Counted from the first letter of the stretch, positions 26,195 through 35,472 are shown. The stretch: 64,000 nt of DNA from Haloarcula sp. H-GB4 (GCF_030848575.1 NZ_JAVDDX010000001.1:1488001-1552000); one strand, 5' to 3'. Notes: generated by a model from the sequence alone, not told the origin. Translations and numbers: made by a program.

Positions 26195-27034
26195 ATGTCC
26201 CTCCCTGCGGTCATCAGGAAAGATTTCAACGACGCAATCCGCTCAGGAACGTTCCTCGCTACCACCCTGTTGTTCGTCCTCGTCGCCGGATTCTGGGCGG
26301 CGATTCAGCACGTCCCGCTGACGGCTTCGGCGAGCGATGTCCCGACCAGCACGCTGGCGCTGCTCAACAGTATGGGTCAGCCGATGAGTTTCTTTGTCCC
26401 ACTGCTGGGGTTAGGCATCTCTTATGCCGCTATCGCCGGTGAGCGTGACAGCGGGAGCATCAAGCTTCTGCTCGGCCTGCCGAACTCGCGCCGTGACGTT
26501 ATTCTCGGGAAGTTCATCGGCCGGTGTGCCGTTTTGACTATCGCTATCCTCAGCGGCTATTTTGTCGTCGCTGTCTTCGCACTGTTCACCTACGAGTCAT
26601 TTGCGGCCGTCAAATTCGTGCTCTACACCATCTTGACGGTCTTCTACGGTGCGGTCTATGTCGCAATTGGTATCGGCTTTTCGTCGATACTAAAATCTCA
26701 GTACACGGCGGTTATTGGTGCGGGGGGACTTTACATCCTCTTTCAACTCGGATGGGACGTTGTAACGGCTATTCTGCAGGTCATCACTGTCGGCTACACG
26801 CCCCCAGATTCCGGTGCACCGCCGTGGCTGATTGTCGTCCACGCTCTCAACCCGACTGCGGCAGTCGGCTACGCGGCACGGGCGATAATCCCCACGTTCG
26901 ACGAAATAATGTCCTACCCAGTATCGGCTTCATTCTACCCTCCGAAGTGGGCCGGGTTCGCCATTCTTGGGGGCTGGCTCGTTCTATCACTCGGGTTCGG
27001 CTACATTCGGTTCCAGTCGGCGGATATAATGTAA
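26195..27034 (+). CDS. ABC-2 type transporter permease (orphan)
   Basis: A 279-residue membrane protein with about six hydrophobic segments and the ERDSGSIKLLLGLPNSRRDVILGKF stretch typical of ABC-2/NosY-type permeases. The ATG at 26195 is preferred over a GTG at 26141, because a TATA-like gatttattgg lies about 34 bases upstream of it. No ATP-binding subunit is adjacent. The substrate is unknown. It is part of the block that separates sdhCDB from sdhA. Confidence 0.8.
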   Translation: MSLPAVIRKDFNDAIRSGTFLATTLLFVLVAGFWAAIQHVPLTASASDVPTSTLALLNSMGQPMSFFVPLLGLGISYAAIAGERDSGSIKLLLGLPNSRRDVILGKFIGRCAVLTIAILSGYFVVAVFALFTYESFAAVKFVLYTILTVFYGAVYVAIGIGFSSILKSQYTAVIGAGGLYILFQLGWDVVTAILQVITVGYTPPDSGAPPWLIVVHALNPTAAVGYAARAIIPTFDEIMSYPVSASFYPPKWAGFAILGGWLVLSLGFGYIRFQSADIM

Positions 27035-27148
27035 AGTTGCACAGTCCGACAACGATGACGGCGTGGTGCGTCCGTTCTCCACACTGTACTGTCGTGGTCG
27101 GGCTCGCCTGTTACTCCCGTCTGGCCGTCGCCGGCGCGAGAATCGCTG

Positions 27149-27373
27149 TCACGGCCTTGTCCATCGGCGCATCAACCCGGCCTCGGCCGGGTCATCGATC
27201 GCCGGGAGGTCGACCGCCATATCGCCGTGGATACTCTCGACCTGCAGCCCATCAGTTTGGAGTGCAGCTAGATGGTCGCCTCTCGCAACGAAGTGGACCT
27301 CGTTGCCCGCGTGCGCCAGCCGTGCGCCCAGATAACCGCCAATACCGCCGGCGCCGAAGATACAGAGTTTCAT
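27149..27373 (-). pseudogene. truncated 2-dehydropantoate 2-reductase (panE/apbA) fragment
   Basis: A 74-codon ORF beginning MKLCIFGAGGIGGYLGARLA, an intact N-terminal NAD(P)-binding Rossmann motif of PanE, continuing with FVARGDHLAALQTDGLQVES. It stops after IDDPAEAG, where an intact enzyme would continue for over 200 residues. No C-terminal half is found nearby, so this is a remnant of a decayed gene. It supports the view that 25.95-28.9 kb is a rearranged insert. Confidence 0.8.
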
Positions 27374-27453
27374 ACTCTGTAGGCTTACAGCGGACCGGAG
27401 CAAAGGGACTGCGGAGGGTCTGTCGCCGTAAAGCGCGAGCGCCCCCGCAGCGG

Positions 27454-28803
27454 TCAGGAGTTCCGACAGATGAACTCGAAGCGTGCACCGCCGCTTTCGC
27501 TATCGGTCGCGATGACCTCCCAGTTGTGTGCATCGACGATCTGTTCGACGATGCAGAGCCCGAACCCGGTCCCGTCATCGGCCGTCGAGTAGCCGGGTTC
27601 GAACAGGTCCGCAGTGCCGTCGGGGAAGCCCGTCCCGTCGTCCGTGACGTAGAACCCCCACGATTCCGTTCCGACAGTGACGGTTACGTCGTCGCCACCG
27701 TGTTCGATAGCGTTCCGAAAGAGGTTCTCCAGTAATTCCAGCATTGCACCTTCGTCGGCTTTGATGCTGTCGTCGGCATCGGTTTCAAGCGTCGCGTCCT
27801 GGGTGTCGACCATCGACCAGGCTCGCTGTGAAAGGGTGTTGAGGTCGATTGTCTCGATTTCCGCGGGGTTAACGCCCTGTTTAGCGAGCACCAGTAGGTC
27901 ATCGATGAGCGTGTACATCCGGTCGATACTCCGCTCGGCGCGCTCGAAGTGCGCCTCTTCACCTGTCTCACGTGCGAGTTCCAGCGAGCCGTCGAGGACG
28001 TCCAGCGGGTTCCGCAGGTCGTGGCTAATCGCGTCCGAGAACCGCTCAAGGCGCTGGTTCTGTCGCTTGAGTTCCTGTTCGCGCTGTTTCCGCTCGGAGA
28101 TATCGCGGGTCGTCACGACGACGTGGTCTTCCAGCGGGCCAGTCGTGACCTGCTGGCCGCGGGACTCCGCCCAGATCCAGTCGCCATCTGCATGGCGGTA
28201 TCGATGCTCAATGACCGCGACGTATCCCGGATCGTCTATCATCCGGCCGAACTCGGTGAGTGCGTTCGGGAGGTCGTCCGGGTGTACGTACTCGAAGAGG
28301 TCTGAGTCCTGCATCTCGTCTTGCTCGTAGCCGAGGACGCGTTCCACGGACGGACTGATGTACTCGACGTTACCTTGCTCGTCGAACACAGTGAGCACGT
28401 CAGAGGTGTGTGTGACGAACTGGCGAAACTGAGCCTCGAAGCGCGGTCGGTCGCTGACATCGCGAGAAGTAAACACCTGGCAATCACGGTCCGTCTCAGT
28501 ATCCGTTGAGACGATGGTTTCGAGCCAGACCCAGTCGCCGTCGGCGTTCCGGAACCGGTACTCAACCCCATTATCCTCTCGCACGCCTGCAAGCGTGGCG
28601 AGGACGCGCTCTGTATCCTCCGGATGGACGAGATCCAGCCAGTTCGTGCCAACGAGCGACTCCATATCGTACCCTAACACGCGTTCGATTGCTGGACTGA
28701 CGAACTGTATTACCAGTTCGTCATCAGTGACTGTCAGTACTGAGGGTGCCTCGGCTAACACCGCTTCGAAGTCATCAGTTGACGTGAGATACTGGTCTGG
28801 CAT
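27454..28803 (-). CDS. PAS-domain sensor histidine kinase
   Basis: A 449-residue soluble sensor kinase. Two PAS domains (about residues 1-120 and 125-240) precede a HisKA dimerisation domain with the phosphoacceptor His in SHDLRNPL (about 258) and a HATPase domain with LFRNAIEHGG (N box), YVTDDGTGFPDG and DGTGFGLCIV (G boxes). No membrane segment is seen, so it should sense a cytoplasmic signal such as redox or light. No response regulator is adjacent, as is common in haloarchaea. It sits in the sdh insert on the strand opposite to sdhA. Confidence 0.92.
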   Translation of the reverse strand: MPDQYLTSTDDFEAVLAEAPSVLTVTDDELVIQFVSPAIERVLGYDMESLVGTNWLDLVHPEDTERVLATLAGVREDNGVEYRFRNADGDWVWLETIVSTDTETDRDCQVFTSRDVSDRPRFEAQFRQFVTHTSDVLTVFDEQGNVEYISPSVERVLGYEQDEMQDSDLFEYVHPDDLPNALTEFGRMIDDPGYVAVIEHRYRHADGDWIWAESRGQQVTTGPLEDHVVVTTRDISERKQREQELKRQNQRLERFSDAISHDLRNPLDVLDGSLELARETGEEAHFERAERSIDRMYTLIDDLLVLAKQGVNPAEIETIDLNTLSQRAWSMVDTQDATLETDADDSIKADEGAMLELLENLFRNAIEHGGDDVTVTVGTESWGFYVTDDGTGFPDGTADLFEPGYSTADDGTGFGLCIVEQIVDAHNWEVIATDSESGGARFEFICRNS

Positions 28804-28998
28804 CAGGTTTGAGACGGCTCAACGCCCGTAGTAGGACTATCCGTAGGGTCAGGTATCAGTAGTTGGTTCCTAAGTATTCACAGCACGTGATATAATTCCA
28901 TCGGATAGTACAAAATTCATTTCCTCTGATATTTCGGCCCGATAGCAGAAGCGGGGTGTGGCCCACTGATGGCGGAGCTCTTGGTAACGCAACAGGGA

Positions 28999-29024
28999 GG
29001 CTTAAGTTTGGCTAATCCTAAGCC
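28999..29024 (+). promoter_or_regulatory. sdhA promoter region with inverted repeat
   Basis: GGCTTA (28999-29004) and TAAGCC (29019-29024) form an inverted repeat with a 14-base spacer, overlapping the TTAAG TATA-like element, 28 bases before the sdhA ATG. It could be a regulator-binding site. Since sdhA is detached from sdhCDB it needs its own promoter. Inferred only. Confidence 0.35.
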
Positions 29025-29051
29025 GAAACCACGCCAAGAGACACTTTCACA

Positions 29052-30878
29052 ATGTACGAACACGATGTCATCGTGGTCGGCGCGGGTGGCGCTGGCCTCA
29101 GGGCGGCTATTGCAGCGGACGAAGAGGGTGCAGATGTTGCCCTCGTGACCAAGCTCCATCCAGTTCGGAGCCACACAGGTGCTGCGGAGGGGGGAATCAA
29201 CGCCGCCCTCCAGGAAGGGGACTCTTGGGATCTCCACGCGTACGACACGATGAAGGGGTCCGACTACCTCGGCGACGCCCCTGCCATCGACACCTTCGCC
29301 AAGGACGCCCCGGAAGAGGTCATCCAGCTCGAGCACTGGGGAATGCCGTTCTCCCGCGAGGACGACGGCCGCGTCTCCCAGCGCCCGTTCGGCGGCCTCT
29401 CCTATCCGCGGACGACGTACGCGGGTGCCGAGACCGGTCACCACCTGCTGCACACGATGTACGAGCAGGCGGTCAAGCGCGGCATTGAGGTGTACGACGA
29501 GTGGTACGTGACCCAGCTCGCGGTCACCGACCACGACGACCCCGAGGACCGCGTCTGTCACGGCTGTGTCGCCTACGATATCAAGTCCGGCGAAATTCAG
29601 GGCTTCCGCGCCAACAACGGCGTGATTCTCGCGACCGGCGGGCTGGGACAGGCCTTCGACCACACCACGAACGCCGTCGCCAACACCGGTGACGGCTGTG
29701 CGATGGCTTACCGCGCCGGCGTCCCGATGGAGGACATGGAGATGATCCAGTTCCACCCGACGACGCTGCCGTCTACGGGCGTCCTCATCTCCGAGGGGGT
29801 CCGCGGCGAGGGTGGTATCCTCTACAACGACAACGAAGAGCGGTTCATGTTCGAGCACGGCTACGCCAACAACGAGGGGGAACTGGCCTCTCGCGACGTG
29901 GTTGCCCGTGCCGAACTGACGGAGGTCAACGAAGGCCGCGGGGCCGAGGACGAGTACGTCGACCTCGATATGCGCCATCTCGGCGAGGAGCGCATTCTCG
30001 ACCGGCTTGAGAACATTCTCCACCTCGCGGAGGACTTCGAGGGCGTCGACGGCCTCGACGAACCGATGCCGGTCAAGCCTGGCCAGCACTACGCCATGGG
30101 TGGCGTCGAAACCGACGAGAACGGCGAGACGTGTATCGACGGCCTCTACGCGGCCGGCGAGACTGCGTGTGTCTCGCTGCACGGTGCGAACCGGCTCGGG
30201 GGCAACGCCCTGCCGGAATTGCTTGTGTTCGGTGCCCGCGCCGGCCATCACGCCGCCGGCAAGGACATGAAGACCGCCGAAATCCAGACTGGCCCCTCCG
30301 CAAAGAGCGAACCCGGCGACGTGGAGCCGCCGGTCGATCCCGGTGCAATCGACGCCAGCAGCGACGATGTCGCCGCCGACGGGGCCGCCGTCGAACCGAA
30401 AGCGGTGCTTGGAAGCACCGTTGAGCAGGAACGCCAGCGCATCGAGAACCTCATCGAGTCCGACGGCATCAACCACGCCGAAGTCCGCGCGGACGTGCAA
30501 GAGACGATGACTGATAACGTCAACGTGTTCCGGACGGAGGAGGGTCTTGAGAAGGCCCTTCGGGACCTCCGGACGGCGCGCAAGGAGTACGAAAACGTTG
30601 CTGTCGAGGACCCGTCCCGCACCTACAACACGGACCTCATCCACACCATCGAAACCCGCAACATCCTCGATGTGGCCGAGGCTATCACGCTCGGCGCACT
30701 TGCCCGCGAGGAGTTCCGCGGCGCACACTGGCGTGCGGAGCACCAGGAACGCAAAGACGAGGAGTGGATCAAGCACACGATGCTGGCCTGGAACGAGGGA
30801 CAGCCAGAGCTGTACTACAAGCCCGTTATCCTCGAAGGCGACGAAGAGACCTACGAACCGAAGGTCCGGTCGTACTGA
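29052..30878 (+). CDS. sdhA: succinate dehydrogenase flavoprotein subunit (SdhA)
   Basis: A 608-residue FAD-binding subunit. VVGAGGAGLRAAIAADE at the N-terminus binds FAD, and HTGAAEGGINAAL (near residue 43) holds the covalent flavin His. The substrate and catalytic region HPTTLPSTGVLISEGVRGEGG is at about residue 238, and HGANRLGGNALPELLVFG near 378. The C-terminal helical domain follows an acidic, Asp/Ala-rich linker. It oxidises succinate to fumarate and delivers electrons to SdhB. It lies 3.1 kb from sdhCDB, on the same strand, with the insert between. Confidence 0.96.
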   Translation: MYEHDVIVVGAGGAGLRAAIAADEEGADVALVTKLHPVRSHTGAAEGGINAALQEGDSWDLHAYDTMKGSDYLGDAPAIDTFAKDAPEEVIQLEHWGMPFSREDDGRVSQRPFGGLSYPRTTYAGAETGHHLLHTMYEQAVKRGIEVYDEWYVTQLAVTDHDDPEDRVCHGCVAYDIKSGEIQGFRANNGVILATGGLGQAFDHTTNAVANTGDGCAMAYRAGVPMEDMEMIQFHPTTLPSTGVLISEGVRGEGGILYNDNEERFMFEHGYANNEGELASRDVVARAELTEVNEGRGAEDEYVDLDMRHLGEERILDRLENILHLAEDFEGVDGLDEPMPVKPGQHYAMGGVETDENGETCIDGLYAAGETACVSLHGANRLGGNALPELLVFGARAGHHAAGKDMKTAEIQTGPSAKSEPGDVEPPVDPGAIDASSDDVAADGAAVEPKAVLGSTVEQERQRIENLIESDGINHAEVRADVQETMTDNVNVFRTEEGLEKALRDLRTARKEYENVAVEDPSRTYNTDLIHTIETRNILDVAEAITLGALAREEFRGAHWRAEHQERKDEEWIKHTMLAWNEGQPELYYKPVILEGDEETYEPKVRSY

Positions 30879-30917
30879 CGACCTGACCACCGACTGCGAT
30901 ATCCGTTTCTGCGAGTT

Positions 30918-31244
30918 TCAGGGCGCGCCGACGAGGACGAACGTACTCTCGGCATCGCCGTTGTGAATCGTCCGTTCAGCCGCCGGCGGGAGCTTGATTG
31001 CGTCACCCGCTTCGAGGGACACGTCTTCGCCGTCAACCTCGACAGTGGCTGTCCCCTCAACGAGGACGTACACCTCCTCGTGACCCTCGTCGGCATGATC
31101 GTGCGGTTTGCCGGTCCAGCCGGCCTCACAGTCCAGCACAGTGACGCCGACCTGCTCACAGTCCAGCGGGTCTCGGAGGAAGTGCATCGCGTCTGCGACC
31201 GGTTCCACGTCGGTGTAGTTGACTTTTGTGTAGCTCACGTCCAC
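30918..31244 (-). CDS. small cupin-domain protein
   Basis: A 108-residue single cupin with the metal-binding pattern PHDHADEGHEEVYVLVEG in the first motif and the second motif GDAIKLPPAAERTIHNGD. It probably binds a metal ion and a small ligand; no reaction can be assigned. The GTG at 31244 is chosen as start (a GTG at 31238 and a TTG at 31265 are alternatives). It is convergent with sdhA, 39 bases away. Confidence 0.8.
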   Translation of the reverse strand: MDVSYTKVNYTDVEPVADAMHFLRDPLDCEQVGVTVLDCEAGWTGKPHDHADEGHEEVYVLVEGTATVEVDGEDVSLEAGDAIKLPPAAERTIHNGDAESTFVLVGAP

Positions 31245-31449
31245 TGGTGTCGCCAGCCAGCACAAAATAAGTTGTTGTAGATCCGAAATGAAAGCCCGGA
31301 GGGAGATATTGCTCTCACTTCAGGTGTTCCCGCTGGTGAGACACAGACCAGCGTCAGGTTAAATCGCAGCAGAATACCGGGAGCGTTGTGTGCGGAAACA
31401 CCCGCAATCATCACTTACTTGGTTGTCAGGAACGTATTATGGGTAGCTT

Positions 31450-31551
31450 GGAAGGGTGGCTCAGTGGTAGAGCGCTACCGACCAACATGCCAGAATCGGT
31501 TGGTGGTTACCCCGCAAAGGGCTCCGCGTGGTTCGACTCCCGCCCCTTCCA
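31450..31551 (+). tRNA. atypical tRNA-like sequence (possible degenerate or structured tRNA)
   Basis: The ends pair perfectly as a 7-base acceptor stem (GGAAGGG 31450-31456 with CCCUUCC 31544-31550, discriminator A). A canonical D-arm (GCUC AGUGGUA GAGC) and a T-loop UUCGACU follow, but the T-stem pairs only if U31529 bulges. The anticodon region is abnormal: CUACC pairs with GGUGG around 22 nucleotides, extendable to a 9-base stem, with no U33 in the right place, and a 19-nucleotide variable region holds CCC-GCAAA-GGG. It could be a decayed tRNA, an attachment site, or a tRNA with an unusual intron. No amino acid is assigned. Confidence 0.5.
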
Positions 31552-31914
31552 TTTTCCGTGGTTCGTTGTGAGCGGATGCAACCGGCCTCACGTGTGCCAC
31601 ACTGACAAATCAGACCCGACGGCTGACCAGAATTACTGCAACATCGTAGAGGTGGGCTATGAGCTATCGGGTCCCTGTTGGTGTAGGAGCCAGCGACTCA
31701 CAGGAAGTGGAAAGGTAAGGAATGTGGGGGTGGGGGGTGGGGGTGGTGCGGCACCAGTGCGGTGCCTATCAGAAACAACGAGAGGAGCTGTATAAAAAAT
31801 CACCGCTGGAATTATCAAATCTGATTTTTCTACAGGCCGATAGCACCGGGCATCACGCCATCGCCGTAGAGAGTGAGCGGAGAAACAGCCACGACGTGTC
31901 CGGATTCCGACCAG
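31552..31914. other. gene-free stretch with G-quadruplex motif and hairpin
   Basis: A run of GGGGG T GGGGGG T GGGGGG T GG (31725-31746) can form a G-quadruplex, and ggcacc (31750-31755) with ggtgcc (31761-31766) forms a hairpin right after. Nothing else was recognised in this 360-base stretch between the tRNA-like sequence and the small protein. Confidence 0.5.
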
Positions 31915-32139
31915 TTACTTGTGGGTAAACAACACGACCTTCCCATCGTTGATCGTCGTACAGAGATCCATCTCGAAATCGAGATTGAGGGAGGTGAACT
32001 CCTGCTTGCAGACGACCATATCGTCGAACGGTTCTTCACAGGACGGACAGGCCACAGCCGTCGTGTTCTGGTAGGAAGCAATCGCCTCGTTGTCCTCGCG
32101 CGGCGTCAACGACGACCGAAGTTCGTCGAAATCGTCCAT
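31915..32139 (-). CDS. small conserved haloarchaeal protein with CPSC motif
   Basis: A 74-residue protein with a single CPSCEEP motif near residue 32 and a second Cys in VVCKQEF, probably a small zinc-binding or regulatory protein. It resembles a short protein family often annotated as a flagella-cluster protein in haloarchaea, but no archaellum gene is seen here, so that name is not used. The ATG at 32139 is chosen because the nine residues before it look non-coding. It is divergent from cobT, which begins at 32226. Confidence 0.7.
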   Translation of the reverse strand: MDDFDELRSSLTPREDNEAIASYQNTTAVACPSCEEPFDDMVVCKQEFTSLNLDFEMDLCTTINDGKVVLFTHK

Positions 32140-32225
32140 GTTCGGGCAACCGCGGGCGTACGGCATAAATCATACGCCGCCCCAGCACCAAGGTATTAAA
32201 GTTGACTTGTGGTAATACAATCACA

Positions 32226-33266
32226 ATGACTTCATCCGGTGGCGGCACGCGCTTCACACTCGTCGCAGGAACCACGGAAACCGCAGGTCGGGCGGGGATC
32301 AGTGCTGCCGGAGCCGATCCCGAGTTAATGTCGGTAACGCCCGCTGCAGACGCCGAACTGGTTACCTACGGCACTCCAGTCCGGACGGACGTGACACCGG
32401 TCAGTCCGAGCGGCTGTCCGACGCCAGCGCTGGTGACGCGGGCCGTCCGCGAAGTCATGGGATTTGACGTCACAGTTGTCGACGGCGGGCTGGCCGAGAA
32501 AACGGGGGCTCCAACAGTCTCCGTCGGCGCACGCCCGGGAAAAGACATCGCGGAGCAAGACCCGGTTCCGACGGCCCACGGAGCGTTCGCGGCCGCCCGA
32601 CAGTTCGGGCACGCACTTCCGGCCGACGAACTGTATCTGGGCGAGACGATACCCGGTGGGACGACGACGGCGCTCGGCGTTCTTCGTGCACTGGGCGAGA
32701 CGGGGATGGTCTCTTCGTCGCTTCCGGAGAACCCCACGGAACAGAAAGAAAAACTGGTCGCCGAGGGACTCCAGGCCAGTTCACTGGAACCGGGCGACGC
32801 TGCAAACGAACCGAAGCGAGCGGTTCGGCGGATAGGGGACCCCGTTCTGGCAACGCTTGCGGGCCTGACCGCGGGGGCCGTCGAGAGCGATACCGCAGTG
32901 ACACTGGCCGGCGGGAGCCAGTGCGTCGCCGTCGCCGCGCTGGTCAGGCACGGCGGCTACGAGGGGCCGCTTGGACTGGCGACGACGAGCTACGTGGCTG
33001 ACGACGAGAGTGCCGACGTGCGGGCGTCGGCTGCCCAACTCGACCTCGACCTGACGGTAACGGACCCCGGCTTCGACCGGAGCGACCACGTCGCGATGGA
33101 GCGGTTCGTCGCTGGGGAGGCCAAGGAAGGGGTCGGCATGGGCGGCGCGCTGGCGCTGGCCGACCGCGCCGGCATTCCGATGGCGGAGGTTCGGGACCGC
33201 TTTGCGGGCATCTACGACGAACTGATCGGCGACGCGCCCACAGCGACGGCTGAGGAGGGGAAGTGA
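32226..33266 (+). CDS. cobT: archaeal CobT-like nicotinate-nucleotide--dimethylbenzimidazole phosphoribosyltransferase
   Basis: A 346-residue protein of the archaeal CobT family (UPF0284), with motifs [15 protein letters not shown] near residue 140, [14 protein letters not shown] near 208, and [13 protein letters not shown] near 232. It would form alpha-ribazole phosphate for the lower ligand of cobalamin. The ATG at 32226 is chosen over a TTG eight codons earlier. The stop overlaps the next gene (cbiA), or is 2 bases before its ATG, so the two are coupled. Other cobalamin genes are not in the window. Confidence 0.88.
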   Translation: MTSSGGGTRFTLVAGTTETAGRAGISAAGADPELMSVTPAADAELVTYGTPVRTDVTPVSPSGCPTPALVTRAVREVMGFDVTVVDGGLAEKTGAPTVSVGARPGKDIAEQDPVPTAHGAFAAARQFGHALPADELYLGETIPGGTTTALGVLRALGETGMVSSSLPENPTEQKEKLVAEGLQASSLEPGDAANEPKRAVRRIGDPVLATLAGLTAGAVESDTAVTLAGGSQCVAVAALVRHGGYEGPLGLATTSYVADDESADVRASAAQLDLDLTVTDPGFDRSDHVAMERFVAGEAKEGVGMGGALALADRAGIPMAEVRDRFAGIYDELIGDAPTATAEEGK

Positions 33267-33268
33267 CG

Positions 33269-34588
33269 ATGGACGGGGTCGTTCTCGCCGGCACAAGCTC
33301 CGGCGTCGGCAAGACCGTTGCCACGCTGGCGACCCTGACAGCGCTCGAAGATGCGGGGTATCAGCCCCAGCCCGCGAAAGCAGGCCCGGACTTCATCGAC
33401 CCGAGCCACCACGAAGCGCTCGTCGACACGCCCTCTCGGACGCTCGATCCTTGGCTCGCGGGCGAGGACGGTATGCGCCGGACCTACTGGCGCGGCACGG
33501 GCGACATCTGCATCGTGGAGGGTGTAATGGGCCTTTACGACGGGACGAAGACATCGACGGCGGCAGTTGCCGAGGGGCTGGACCTCCCGGTCGTTCTGGT
33601 CGTGGATGCGAAAGCCGGTATGGAGAGCGTCGCCGCGACGGCGCTCGGGTTCGCACAGTATGCCGACCGCATTGGTGTCGACATCGAGGTGGCCGGCATC
33701 CTCGCACAGCGCGCTCACGGCGGTCGACACGCCGACGGCATCAGGGACGCGCTCCCCGAGGACCTCACCTACTTCGGTCGGATTCCGCCGATGTCGGACC
33801 TTGAGATTCCCGACCGCCATCTGGGGCTACATATGGGCTCGGAGGCCGGACTCGACCGCGACGCGCTCTCGACAGCCGCGGAGAGTATCGACGTCAAGCG
33901 GTTGGTCGAGACAGCACGGGCACCGCCGGACGTCGCGACTACGGAGGGAGATACCGGGGACTCGCCGGCCGACCGCCGGGTCGCCGTTGCACAGGACAGC
34001 GCGTTCTGTTTCATTTACCCTTCGGTGCTCGAACGACTCCGGTCCGAGGCAACCGTCGAACCGTTCTCACCAGTCGCCGATGACCCGGTTCCCGATGCCG
34101 ATGCAATCTATCTGCCCGGCGGCTATCCGGAACTCCACGGCGAGTCGCTCGAAACAGGAGACACGCTCGGCGAGATAGCCAGTCGTGCCGCCGAGGGGGT
34201 CCCCATCTACGGCGAGTGTGGCGGTCTGATGGCGCTGTCGGAGTCGCTAACGACGGCTGATGGCGACACTTACGAGATGGCCGGGGTCCTCCCCGCGGAC
34301 ATCGAGATGCGGGACCGGTATCAGGCACTCGATCATGTGGAGCTAGAGGCCCGGACGGACACCACCGTGGCCGCGTCCGGAGCGCACCGCCGTGGACACG
34401 AGTTCCACTACTCCGCTGCGACCCTCGGCAACGATGCGTCGTTCGCTTTCGACATGGTTCGAGGCGACGGTATCGACGGCGACCACGACGGCCTCACGGA
34501 GTACAACACCGTCGGCACGTACTGTCATTGCCACGGAGAAAGCGGCGCGTTCGACCGTTTGCTTTCGATGCCCTCGAAGGATATCTGA
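33269..34588 (+). CDS. cbiA: cobyrinate a,c-diamide synthase
   Basis: A 439-residue amidotransferase of the CbiA/CobB family. The N-terminal domain has the P-loop GTSSGVGKT at residues about 8-16 and ATP-binding GVMGLYDG. The C-terminal class I glutamine amidotransferase domain has YGECGGLMAL with the nucleophile Cys near 312 and ends with GTYCHCHG near residue 417. It uses glutamine and ATP to amidate the a and c carboxylates of cobyrinic acid. The GTG at 33263 overlaps the cobT stop (GTGA); the ATG at 33269 is preferred. Confidence 0.93.
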   Translation: MDGVVLAGTSSGVGKTVATLATLTALEDAGYQPQPAKAGPDFIDPSHHEALVDTPSRTLDPWLAGEDGMRRTYWRGTGDICIVEGVMGLYDGTKTSTAAVAEGLDLPVVLVVDAKAGMESVAATALGFAQYADRIGVDIEVAGILAQRAHGGRHADGIRDALPEDLTYFGRIPPMSDLEIPDRHLGLHMGSEAGLDRDALSTAAESIDVKRLVETARAPPDVATTEGDTGDSPADRRVAVAQDSAFCFIYPSVLERLRSEATVEPFSPVADDPVPDADAIYLPGGYPELHGESLETGDTLGEIASRAAEGVPIYGECGGLMALSESLTTADGDTYEMAGVLPADIEMRDRYQALDHVELEARTDTTVAASGAHRRGHEFHYSAATLGNDASFAFDMVRGDGIDGDHDGLTEYNTVGTYCHCHGESGAFDRLLSMPSKDI

Positions 34589-34660
34589 CGTGCGGCCCGT
34601 CGTCGGACGCGTGGCTGACTGCCCGCAACCTTTTTTTCGACAGACAGCGTCGTTCTGATA

Positions 34661-35470
34661 ATGAACGAGTTGCGCGACCTGCTCGGAGACCTGGTCGCAG
34701 ACGTCGACGCCGTGTTCCTGTTTTCCCCGAACGCGTCGTTTTTCGAGGAGTTCGGCGACGTCGACGAAGAAATCGTTGTCGTTGGTCCGGAGAATACCCT
34801 CGATGCGGAGCCGTTTGTCGAGCTACCAATCGATTTCACCGATCTTGAAGGCCGTCTCCGCTTCGGTATCGAGGGCGCGCTGGAGCAGGGCATCGTCGAC
34901 GAGGGCGACGAGGTGCTCTGTGTGACTGAAGTGCTTGATGGAGCTGAAAACACGCTTGTGCGGGTCCAGACCAACGACTTCTCGCCCTCCGGCGTGTACG
35001 ACATGTTCGTCAACTCCAGAGCGGACGCAAGCGTCGTCCGTGATGTCTTCGAGGTCGCCATCGAACTGGGGAAGAAAGGCCAGAAGGGCAAGCCCGTCGG
35101 CGCTCTGTTCGTTGTCGGTGACGCTGGCAAAGTGATGAACAAGTCCCGGCCGCTGTCGTACAACCCCTTCGAGAAATCGCACGTCCACGTCGGCGACCCA
35201 ATCGTCAACGTGATGCTCAAGGAGTTCTCGCGGCTCGACGGGGCGTTCGTCATCTCTGACGCCGGGAAGATCGTTTCCGCGTACCGGTATCTCGAACCCT
35301 CTGCGGAGGGGGTCGACATCCCAAAGGGCCTCGGGGCTCGGCACATGGCGGCCGGCGCGGTCACCCGTGACACCATGGCGACTGCCATCGTTCTCTCCGA
35401 GAGCGACGGGCTCGTGCGGGCGTTCAAAGGCGGGGAGCTGGTCCTCGAGATCGATCCAGAGGAGTACTGA
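34661..35470 (+). CDS. dacZ: diadenylate cyclase DacZ
   Basis: A 269-residue protein. An archaea-specific N-terminal domain (about residues 1-110) precedes a DisA_N diadenylate cyclase domain with the catalytic DGAFVISDAG near residue 192 and the GARHMAAGA motif near 226. It makes c-di-AMP from ATP. In Haloferax volcanii the homologue is essential and linked to osmotic balance. It is followed after 2 bases by a small mechanosensitive channel gene, which points to a joint role in osmotic control. Confidence 0.92.
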   Translation: MNELRDLLGDLVADVDAVFLFSPNASFFEEFGDVDEEIVVVGPENTLDAEPFVELPIDFTDLEGRLRFGIEGALEQGIVDEGDEVLCVTEVLDGAENTLVRVQTNDFSPSGVYDMFVNSRADASVVRDVFEVAIELGKKGQKGKPVGALFVVGDAGKVMNKSRPLSYNPFEKSHVHVGDPIVNVMLKEFSRLDGAFVISDAGKIVSAYRYLEPSAEGVDIPKGLGARHMAAGAVTRDTMATAIVLSESDGLVRAFKGGELVLEIDPEEY

Positions 35471-35472
35471 GG

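Noticed and set aside
26524..27735. 403-codon plus-strand ORF overlapping the permease, panE fragment and kinase
   Set aside because: It crosses three better-supported features in other frames, and its product is Arg/Cys-rich shadow sequence.
28917..30890. 657-codon open frame antisense to sdhA
   Set aside because: It is the exact shadow of a well-supported gene in GC-rich DNA; its translation is repetitive in Val/Leu/Arg and matches no family.
31388..31795. 135-codon ORF running through the tRNA-like sequence and the G-run
   Set aside because: It spans the structured RNA region and contains a Gly run coming from the G-rich tract; no family resemblance.
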